Below, piece after piece: positions 1-6,108 of a stretch of 6,108 bases of DNA. How positions within the stretch are numbered: position 1 is the first letter of the stretch; every line of letters begins with the position of its first letter. The position numbers and the translations under genes are program-made. The stretch is from NCBI GenBank assembly GCA_023146575.1, contig JAGLBU010000144.1, forward strand, positions 1 through 6,108. Reading direction: 5' to 3'. This DNA is from Methylococcales bacterium (lineage in GTDB: Bacteria > Pseudomonadota > Gammaproteobacteria > Methylococcales > Methylomonadaceae). Under the pieces are notes generated by a model. That model had not been told where the DNA came from and did no database searches. It saw only the letters and a list, made by a program, of their open reading frames with translations.

Positions 1-1286
<1,286 letters not shown>

Positions 1287-1326
1287 ACTTTACCTTACTG
1301 GCATTTGATCTTAAGTGTTTAAATAA

Positions 1327-2418
1327 TTAGCATGATCGTCCTAACTGCTGCCCCTTGAGTTCAATGTATTTATAAGTATATTGAGAAAGCCATACGATAA
1401 AGCTTAAAAGTATCAGCAACAGAAGATTATTTAACATTTCATTGCCAGAGGTTAAAAACCGAACCTGACCTTTCATAATGGTTAATTCGAGACCTGTTAA
1501 TTTTTGCAATACCATTAGAGTGGAAATAAAACAAAAAAGAATAGCGGCATGCGTCATATAGATAGAATAAGAAAGTATTCCAAGCACCTGAAAAAACTTT
1601 AATTTTAAACCGCTAGAGACTACTCCAGACTCAAAAGCAAAGATTAAAACAACCACATAAAATAAAAGTGTCGCAACAATATTTTGATATTGAAATTTTG
1701 ATTGCACGACTATTACGACCGTCAGTAAAATCATTATTTCCAATAGGCTTCCATAAATTTTTGTGAGCTTATAATGATGTATTTTTCGGTAAAGCAGATT
1801 GGTTAATGCTCCGCCAAAAAAACATGAGATACCTCTTAATACTTCATCTACAAAGATATTTTCCTTAGAAACTATTAAATAAAAGGACATAGCCACAATA
1901 AAAATCCAAATTATTTTTTTAAATCTAGCCAAAATAGCAATGGTTGGAAATAATAAAACATAAAGATAAAACTCAATACTAATACTCCATGTTGGGTAAT
2001 TAAAACTTAAGGCATCGGCAAATGAAAACCACGATTGAATTAATAATAAATTGGGGATTATTTCACTGATCGCATAGGAGTCTGTAAAAGGTTGATGATT
2101 AAAGTTAAATCCGCCCTGTTTATAAGCGATTAACTTGGCACACTCTAATAAAAAAATAACCAAAAACATGCTTAAATGCAATGGGTATAATCTGAAAAAC
2201 CGAGCCTTCATAAAGGTATAAAAATTTAAATTTTCTCTAAACCCATAGGCATGGGTTAATACAAACCCACTTAAAACAAAAAAGAATTCGACAAAAATAT
2301 GACTGCTGCGTACAAAGGTTAATTCGGTGATACTGCCGATTAAGCGTACATGAAAGGCGACGACCAATAGGGCTGCTAAGCCTCTAAAGGCATCAAGTGC
2401 TTCAAATCGTTTATTCAT
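1327..2418 (-). CDS. Membrane acyltransferase, acyltransferase-3 (OafA/YrhL) family
   Basis: A 363-residue polytopic inner-membrane protein of the acyltransferase-3 family, whose members O-acylate surface sugars (O-antigen, exopolysaccharide, peptidoglycan) or other periplasmic acceptors. Seen: the N-terminal LDAFRGLAAL with Arg12 and His23 in the family's R-x10-H arrangement (His23 is the expected catalytic residue), FFFVLSGF (45-52), the RFFRLYPLH motif (73-81), and YPTWSISIEFYLY (141-153), which matches the family's WSLSVE signature. A late YSIYMTHAAILF resembles the conserved final SYSxYLxH helix. About ten hydrophobic segments can be seen and there is no C-terminal SGNH hydrolase domain, so it is the stand-alone form. 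Start ATG at 2416-2418 places the motifs normally; no Shine-Dalgarno is obvious. The gene is AT-rich (28 G+C in 120 bases at 1861-1980) and has no sugar-biosynthesis neighbour, so the acceptor is unknown and acquisition by transfer is possible. Confidence 0.9.
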   Translation of the reverse strand: MNKRFEALDAFRGLAALLVVAFHVRLIGSITELTFVRSSHIFVEFFFVLSGFVLTHAYGFRENLNFYTFMKARFFRLYPLHLSMFLVIFLLECAKLIAYKQGGFNFNHQPFTDSYAISEIIPNLLLIQSWFSFADALSFNYPTWSISIEFYLYVLLFPTIAILARFKKIIWIFIVAMSFYLIVSKENIFVDEVLRGISCFFGGALTNLLYRKIHHYKLTKIYGSLLEIMILLTVVIVVQSKFQYQNIVATLLFYVVVLIFAFESGVVSSGLKLKFFQVLGILSYSIYMTHAAILFCFISTLMVLQKLTGLELTIMKGQVRFLTSGNEMLNNLLLLILLSFIVWLSQYTYKYIELKGQQLGRSC

Positions 2419-2493
2419 AAAATATCATTTATGCTTAGTCGCTATTAATGATACAAGCTTAGTTATAAAACGCGCTAAGTTAGAATTATTTGT

Positions 2494-2742
2494 TTATTTT
2501 GATTGCATCATTCGTTGTTGTTGCATTCTAACGCCAATTCCTTCAGGCTTTATGAGTCCTGTTGCGTACGCCATAATAACTAAAATAAAAAGCACTACCG
2601 ATAAACCGACACGAAAGGTTAAGGCTTTGGCTGTTTTTTTAGGATCTCCTCCCTTTTTATTGTTGACCATAGTGTATAAAGCAGAGCCGAGACTGATAAT
2701 AATCAGTAAAAAAGCGATAATAACGAGGCTTTTAATCATCAT
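2494..2742 (-). CDS. Twin-transmembrane small protein, DUF2909 family
   Basis: An 82-residue inner-membrane protein of unknown function that typically lies inside gammaproteobacterial cytochrome c oxidase clusters next to SURF1. It has two hydrophobic helices at about residues 5-24 and 43-62, joined by a lysine-rich loop NNKKGGDPKKTAK (27-39). The positive-inside rule puts this loop in the cytoplasm and both ends in the periplasm. The C-terminal tail is rich in glutamine and methionine (MQQQRMM, 73-79). The start could be either of two adjacent ATG codons (2740-2742 or 2737-2739); no Shine-Dalgarno precedes them. It lies head to head with SURF1 across 58 bases. Its size, two helices and location support the family call. 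A role in oxidase assembly is inferred from context only. Confidence 0.85.
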   Translation of the reverse strand: MMIKSLVIIAFLLIIISLGSALYTMVNNKKGGDPKKTAKALTFRVGLSVVLFILVIMAYATGLIKPEGIGVRMQQQRMMQSK

Positions 2743-2771
2743 TTGAGAAGGTTTGGTAAGATAAAAGCTCC

Positions 2772-2800
2772 ATTTTCAATTATTAACGCCCATTTGCCAA
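2772..2800 (-). promoter_or_regulatory. Possible sigma70-type promoter for the DUF2909 gene
   Basis: Read on the minus strand, TTGGCA (2800 down to 2795; five of six bases match the -35 consensus) is followed after 17 bases by GAAAAT (2777 to 2772; four of six match the -10 consensus). Transcription would begin about 20-25 bases before the DUF2909 start codon. The region is AT-rich, where such matches arise by chance. The SURF1 GTG directly abuts the -35 element on the other strand, and I see no convincing plus-strand promoter in the 58-base gap. Confidence 0.25.
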
Positions 2801-3550
2801 GTGTCTGAAACTAAAATAATACAATATAAAATAGGGAAACAAACGTTTGAGGTTAGCTTGTTTTTGCTGATTATCTATTTATTGACACTGGTATTGCTAT
2901 TAAATTTAGGGCTTTGGCAACTAAGGAGATCAACCGAAAAGCAGTTGTTTTTGCAACAACAGCAGCAATCGAATACCGTTATACATTTAGGTTCTGATAC
3001 GGATGATAAGCTCAATACTTTGCGTTATAAATCCGTGATAGCGGAGGGTGATTATCGACCCGAAAAACAATTTTTAATTGATAATCAAATTTTTCAAGGA
3101 AAAGCTGGGTATTTTATTTTAACGCCTTTACGATTAAAAAATAGTCAAAAAACAGTGCTGGTGAATCGGGGCTGGTTACCACGTCATGCGGATCGGGCTA
3201 TTTTACCTGAAATTAGTGTCAGCAAAACATCGGTTAAAATTACAGGGCGTATTAATGCGTTCCCAAGTGTCGGCTTAAAGCTTAAAGGCGCTGAAATCCC
3301 AACCAAAGGCTGGCCATCGGTGGTTCAAGTGGTTGAGAGTGCTGTATTATCACAAAAGCTAGGATACGATTTATTTTCATTTCAAATTGAATTAAACCCT
3401 TCGGAAAACAATGGTTACGGTCGTCATTGGCGCACTCAAACGCTGATGCTACCCGAAAAACACACCGCTTATGCGATACAATGGTTTGGTTTAGCCTTAA
3501 CGCTTACTTTCTTATTTTTTTGGCATAGCCGTAAAAAAACAGACTCATGA
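2801..3550 (+). CDS. surf1: SURF1-family cytochrome c oxidase assembly protein
   Basis: SURF1 proteins are inner-membrane factors that help insert heme A into subunit I of aa3-type cytochrome oxidase. The 249 residues show the family layout: one N-terminal helix (about 19-37) running into LGLWQLRRS (36-44, matching LGxWQxxR), a periplasmic domain with YRPEKQFLIDNQ, GKAGYFILTPL and VNRGW (121-125), and a second helix (about 224-241) opening with the signature YAIQWFGLAL (224-233). A glutamine-rich run (QQQQQ) follows the first helix. The start is GTG at 2801, the first in-frame start after the stop at 2762-2764; no Shine-Dalgarno is visible. The stop overlaps the next start (ATGA), indicating translational coupling. 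Family call is firm. Confidence 0.94.
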   Translation: MSETKIIQYKIGKQTFEVSLFLLIIYLLTLVLLLNLGLWQLRRSTEKQLFLQQQQQSNTVIHLGSDTDDKLNTLRYKSVIAEGDYRPEKQFLIDNQIFQGKAGYFILTPLRLKNSQKTVLVNRGWLPRHADRAILPEISVSKTSVKITGRINAFPSVGLKLKGAEIPTKGWPSVVQVVESAVLSQKLGYDLFSFQIELNPSENNGYGRHWRTQTLMLPEKHTAYAIQWFGLALTLTFLFFWHSRKKTDS

Positions 3551-4143
3551 CTTCACAACAAAAACAAAATAGACGCAATATTCTCATTATTTTTGGCATG
3601 TCCATCATTCCTTTTTGTATCGCGTGGTATTTATCCAATAATCCCGAATTAGTCGCCGCTGGCACCAGTAATGGTGATTTAGTGATTCCCGTTATCACCA
3701 CTGAACGCTCTGAAATGCAAGGCTTTGATGCGTTTTCCCAAAAAAATATTAAAGAATTAGCGGGGCATTGGTTATTGGTGAATATTATTCCACACGTCAC
3801 CTGCGATAAGGTTTGTGTTGAGGCGATGCACAAGACCAAACAATTACGCCTGATGCTCAGTAAAGATTTAACACGGGTACGCCGAGCCGTATTGGTTTTT
3901 AAAAATCCTGCCGCAGAAATAGCCCAACATTGGTGGAAAGACGATGCGCGTTTGCTGCATATTACCCCTACGCCATCGTTAGTGAAAAAATTTAAAACAT
4001 TGGGGGAAAAACCACTTGAAGGCGGTATGTTATTTTTAATGGATCCACTGGGGAACATTATGATGCGCTATGACAGTGGCTTTGACCCTTATGAAGTTAA
4101 AAGTGATTTAAAGAAACTTTTAAGAATTTCACAGATTGGTTAA
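3547..4143 (+). CDS. Membrane-anchored Sco-like thioredoxin-fold protein of the cox assembly cluster
   Basis: The 198-residue protein has an N-terminal membrane anchor (about 11-29) followed by a periplasmic domain resembling a compact thioredoxin fold. GHWLLVNIIP (73-82) would be the first central strand. Cys86 and Cys90 form a CxxxC pair, spaced like the copper/redox motif of Sco proteins, and LFLMDPLGNIMMRY (162-175) resembles the Sco strand with its Asp-Pro-x-Gly turn. The histidine that serves as third copper ligand in Sco1 is not seen just upstream of this strand (LEGGM, 157-161). Similar proteins occur between SURF1 and COX15 in Pseudomonas-type clusters, where function is mostly unassigned. 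A thiol-redox or copper role in CuA or CuB assembly is inferred. The ATG overlaps the SURF1 stop, and the gene ends 17 bases before the next start, so these genes form one operon. Confidence 0.82.
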   Translation: MTSQQKQNRRNILIIFGMSIIPFCIAWYLSNNPELVAAGTSNGDLVIPVITTERSEMQGFDAFSQKNIKELAGHWLLVNIIPHVTCDKVCVEAMHKTKQLRLMLSKDLTRVRRAVLVFKNPAAEIAQHWWKDDARLLHITPTPSLVKKFKTLGEKPLEGGMLFLMDPLGNIMMRYDSGFDPYEVKSDLKKLLRISQIG

Positions 4144-4160
4144 ATAAAAAATATAAAAAA

Positions 4161-5054
4161 ATGATTAGAAAAATAATTTTAGTGTCCTGTTGGCTGGCAT
4201 TTTTCAGCTTACTGTTCAACACTTACACCCATTTAGCGGTGGTGAAAGGCAATCCGTGGCAAATGGAGGGACTTTTAAGTAACCCTTTATTGTTTCTAAA
4301 TTATTGGAAAATGCCCTATCTTTGGGTATTGATGAGTATTAGTTTATTGGTGATGCTGATTGCAGGTTGGCGTACTTCATTGCCTTATGCTCGCGTCGGT
4401 CTTACCGCATTTTTTGCCTTGGTGTTGTTGGATTTACAAATTGCATCCAGTTATTGGGTTTTTAAAACACAGGGAATGCCGCTTGCGATTACGCTGGATA
4501 TTTTATTGGGGATGGGACTTTTTTGGGTTTTGTGCCGTCTGTATCTTCGTACTCATTCAGAAATAAAACCTCGCGTACAAAAAACGCCTCTTCGATATTT
4601 TTCCTTCGTAGGGATTTGGTTATTATTCAGCCAAATTTTAATAGGTATTTGGTCGAGTGCGAATACTACCAGCTTGATGTGCAAGGATTTTCCACGCTGC
4701 AACGATCAGTGGATTCCACAAGCTGATTTTATCAGTGGATTTAATTTTTTAAATGCGGTTTTAAACAATTCATTAGGACAATTATCTTTTGATGCCCAAT
4801 TAGCCATCCATTGGGGGCATCGAATTGGCGGTTTATTAACCTTTATCATCTTAATTGTATTAATGATAAAGGCGACATCAGAACGCCAAAGCAAATCGAT
4901 TCGAAAAGCAGGGCTGTTACTGAGTATTTTATTATTGATCGAATTGGCACTCGGGACGTTTAGTATTAAACTCGGCTTACCTTTGCCGATTGTGATGGCG
5001 CATAACGGTTTTGCGGCGTTATTAATGTTGCCACTGTTTGCGATTAGTTTTTAC
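4161..5054 (+). other. CtaA/COX15-like domain of the fusion (residues 1-298), N-terminal repeat without heme ligands
   Basis: Heme A synthase oxidises heme O to heme A using two four-helix repeats, each normally with a histidine pair. Hydrophobic helices lie at about 5-23, 53-70, 77-99, 106-127, 146-167, 213-237, 249-268 and 275-298. The C-terminal repeat looks normal: CKDFPRCNDQW (174-184, two cysteines), IHWGHR (216-221, His217/His220) and VMAHN (278-282, His281). The N-terminal repeat keeps the helical layout but lacks the family's CPDWPxC segment. At the usual WKxMxHR it has WKMPYLW (50-56), and TLDILLGM (111-118) matches the usual TLHLLLGM with Asp113 in place of His. The only histidine before residue 130 is His24. 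Activity as a heme A synthase is therefore doubtful. No ctaB/cyoE gene follows, unlike many such clusters. Confidence 0.85.
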
Positions 5055-6089
5055 AGCAAATATGACCTATTTGAGGCTGAATCAATACAGCAGCCTGATC
5101 AAAGTCCTGATGAATTCGTTAAACCTGTGCCTGAAACGGGAACGGAAAAGCCTTCAACAGACACGCTTTATTTACGCCTTACTTCACAACTTAAAAAAAC
5201 ACGGGGAGGTTTAGGGAGTGTGCTAACCAGCTTACCGCTGGGGCAAAAAGGTATTACGGAAGAATTACTTGAAGATATTGAAGCGCGTTTATTATTGGCC
5301 GATATTGGGGTGGATGCCACCGCTGATATTATTCATAAATTAACTGACAGCTTGGATTCACATCAATTAAAAGATGGGGCGGCGTTACTTGCGGCCTTAA
5401 AACAGGATTTACTGGGTATTTTAAAGCCTTGTGACCAATCGTTAGTGATTCCTGCGCAAGATTCACCGTTTGTTATTTTAGTGATAGGGGTTAATGGTGC
5501 AGGTAAAACTACCACCATTGGTAAATTGGCCAAAAAATTACAAAACCAAGGTCATAGCGTGATGTTGGCGGCAGGTGATACTTTTCGCGCAGCGGCGGTT
5601 GAGCAATTGCAAGTGTGGGGTGAGCGTAATGATGTTCCTGTGGTAGCGCAACAAACAGGCGCGGATTCTGCCTCGGTTATTTTTGATGCGCTACAATCGG
5701 CAAACGCCAAAGGAATTGATGTTTTAATTGCCGACACCGCAGGGCGTTTGCATACTAAGTCAAATTTAATGGAGGAGTTGGCTAAAATTAAACGGATTAT
5801 GGGAAAATTAGATGCAAATGCACCCCATGAAGTATTATTAGTTTTAGATGCAGGAACGGGACAAAATGCACTCTCGCAAGCAAAATTATTTAATCAGACC
5901 GTTGCCTTAACAGGGCTAGCCCTGACAAAACTGGATGGAACCGCAAAAGGGGGGGTTATTTTTGCGCTGGCAAAACAATTAGCCATTCCGATTCGCTATA
6001 TTGGAATTGGTGAAAGTATTGATGATTTACAAAACTTTAATGCGAAGCATTTTGTGGACGCGCTTTTTACAACTGATGAGTTAAACTAA
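4161..6089 (+). CDS. ftsY: Fusion protein: COX15/CtaA-like membrane domain joined to FtsY (SRP receptor GTPase)
   Basis: One uninterrupted 642-codon frame encodes two proteins that are normally separate. Residues 1-298 are an eight-helix COX15/CtaA (heme A synthase) domain, residues 299-335 an acidic linker, and residues 336-642 a complete FtsY NG domain, the receptor that docks SRP-ribosome complexes at the membrane. The linker has 9 Asp/Glu against 3 Lys; it is much shorter than the roughly 195-residue acidic A domain of E. coli FtsY. Positive residues cluster at the N-terminus, in loops 71-78, 127-145 and 238-249, and after helix 8, so the positive-inside rule puts the FtsY part in the cytoplasm, where it works. 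The ATG at 4161 follows 17 bases of only A and T, without a Shine-Dalgarno. Upstream genes are oxidase assembly factors and downstream is ftsE, so the ORF joins the two loci. Both domains look full length, which favours a working fusion; a strain-specific deletion or an assembly join cannot be excluded from this window. Confidence 0.9.
   Translation: MIRKIILVSCWLAFFSLLFNTYTHLAVVKGNPWQMEGLLSNPLLFLNYWKMPYLWVLMSISLLVMLIAGWRTSLPYARVGLTAFFALVLLDLQIASSYWVFKTQGMPLAITLDILLGMGLFWVLCRLYLRTHSEIKPRVQKTPLRYFSFVGIWLLFSQILIGIWSSANTTSLMCKDFPRCNDQWIPQADFISGFNFLNAVLNNSLGQLSFDAQLAIHWGHRIGGLLTFIILIVLMIKATSERQSKSIRKAGLLLSILLLIELALGTFSIKLGLPLPIVMAHNGFAALLMLPLFAISFYSKYDLFEAESIQQPDQSPDEFVKPVPETGTEKPSTDTLYLRLTSQLKKTRGGLGSVLTSLPLGQKGITEELLEDIEARLLLADIGVDATADIIHKLTDSLDSHQLKDGAALLAALKQDLLGILKPCDQSLVIPAQDSPFVILVIGVNGAGKTTTIGKLAKKLQNQGHSVMLAAGDTFRAAAVEQLQVWGERNDVPVVAQQTGADSASVIFDALQSANAKGIDVLIADTAGRLHTKSNLMEELAKIKRIMGKLDANAPHEVLLVLDAGTGQNALSQAKLFNQTVALTGLALTKLDGTAKGGVIFALAKQLAIPIRYIGIGESIDDLQNFNAKHFVDALFTTDELN
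5166..6089 (+). other. FtsY NG domain of the fusion (residues 336-642)
   Basis: This is the SRP-receptor GTPase core, about 307 residues, matching the length of the functional E. coli FtsY NG fragment. The N domain begins LYLRLTSQLKKTRGGLG (336-352) and includes ELLEDIEARLLLADIGV. The GTPase motifs are intact: P-loop GVNGAGKTTT (443-452), DTFRAAAVEQL (473-483, the insertion-box region specific to SRP GTPases), DTAGRL (525-530), TKLDGTAKGG (589-598, guanine specificity), and the C-terminal IRYIGIGESIDDLQNF. I see no missing catalytic residue, so the domain should be active, as expected for an essential gene. The similarity to gammaproteobacterial FtsY is strong, which separates it from Ffh and FlhF. 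Confidence 0.95.
5203..5222 (+). promoter_or_regulatory. Possible internal ribosome binding site and GTG start for a free FtsY NG form
   Basis: GGGGAGG (5203-5209) is the best Shine-Dalgarno match I saw in the window. It lies 10 bases before an in-frame GTG (codon 354, 5220-5222). Initiation there would give a soluble 289-residue FtsY lacking most of the first N-domain helix, which is dispensable or inhibitory in characterised FtsY. The same bases encode Arg-Gly-Gly in a stretch similar to other FtsY proteins, so the match may be coincidence. Confidence 0.25.
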
Positions 6090-6108
6090 TGTTAATTTTT
6101 GATAAAGT
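6089..6108 (+). CDS. ftsE: Cell-division ABC transporter ATPase FtsE, first residues (3' end outside window)
   Basis: ATG at 6089-6091 overlaps the last base of the preceding TAA and opens MLIFDKV, which fits the usual FtsE opening of the M-I-x-F-x-x-V type. Only 20 bases are visible, so the call rests mostly on the standard ftsY-ftsE-ftsX gene order and on the overlap, which implies translational coupling. FtsE is the cytoplasmic ATPase that works with FtsX to activate peptidoglycan hydrolases at the division septum. Confidence 0.65.

Noticed and set aside
1287..1326. Possible bidirectional terminator between argB and the acyltransferase gene
   Set aside because: Only an imperfect AAACTT/AAGTGTTT pairing is present, with no GC-rich stem followed by a T run, so I cannot support a terminator.
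2552..2746. Plus-strand open frame opposite the DUF2909 gene
   Set aside because: The minus-strand protein has the expected twin-helix layout and cox-cluster context; the plus-strand product resembles nothing I know.
2743..2800. Plus-strand promoter for SURF1 in the divergent gap (TTGAGA at 2743-2748)
   Set aside because: No acceptable -10 element occurs at 16-18 bases; the nearest candidate, GATAAA at 2760-2765, is only 11 bases away.
3504..4058. Minus-strand open frame of 184 codons opposite the SURF1 end and the Sco-like gene
   Set aside because: It is the antisense of a gene with clear motifs and context, and has no recognisable domains of its own.
4360..4894. Short open frames within the CtaA part in other frames
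   Set aside because: They overlap a domain with clear COX15 motifs and have no ribosome binding site or recognisable product.
5040..5180. A hidden stop or frameshift separating CtaA from FtsY
   Set aside because: I translated this stretch codon by codon: the frame is continuous from GCG at 5040 through ACG at 5163 into the N domain, with no stop and no ATG start for a separate ftsY.

Overview
The window looks like chromosomal DNA of an aerobic, fairly AT-rich gammaproteobacterium. The reasons are the MnmA and ArgB sequences, a cytochrome c oxidase assembly cluster in the order familiar from Pseudomonas-type genomes (DUF2909, SURF1, a thioredoxin-fold protein, COX15/CtaA), and an FtsY followed at once by the start of ftsE. 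A methanotroph-like (Methylococcales) origin is possible, but this is only an impression from protein similarity. No mobile element, tRNA, rRNA or CRISPR array is visible, and no gap between genes exceeds 80 bases.

Layout: (1) 1-360, the 3' end of mnmA (tRNA 2-thiouridylase), then argB (N-acetylglutamate kinase) 20 bases later on the same strand. (2) 1327-2418, minus strand, an integral-membrane acyltransferase-3 protein that is AT-rich and functionally unrelated to its neighbours; it ends convergent with argB. (3) 2494-2742, minus strand, a small twin-transmembrane DUF2909 protein, head to head with (4) a plus-strand run: SURF1 (2801-3550), a membrane-anchored Sco-like protein with a CxxxC pair (3547-4143), and a 642-residue ORF (4161-6089). 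(5) The first 20 bases of ftsE, overlapping the preceding stop codon.

The most notable feature is the 642-residue ORF. Its first ~298 residues form an eight-helix COX15/CtaA (heme A synthase)-like membrane domain. After a short acidic linker the same frame continues into a complete FtsY NG domain, the GTPase receptor of the signal recognition particle. No stop codon separates them. The predicted topology puts the C-terminus of the CtaA part in the cytoplasm, so the FtsY part would sit where it normally works, anchored by a polytopic domain instead of the usual acidic A domain. The N-terminal repeat of the CtaA part has also lost both heme-ligand histidines, while the C-terminal repeat keeps its own. 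The ORF therefore joins a cytochrome-oxidase maturation locus to the ftsY-ftsE(-ftsX) operon, and the heme synthase part may have become mainly a membrane anchor. This is an inference from sequence; an assembly join or strain-specific deletion remains possible.

How the genes relate: SURF1, the CxxxC protein and the CtaA-like domain belong to aa3-type oxidase biogenesis (heme A supply and insertion, copper/thiol chemistry). FtsY and FtsE belong to co-translational membrane insertion and cell division. MnmA and ArgB are housekeeping genes for tRNA modification and arginine biosynthesis.
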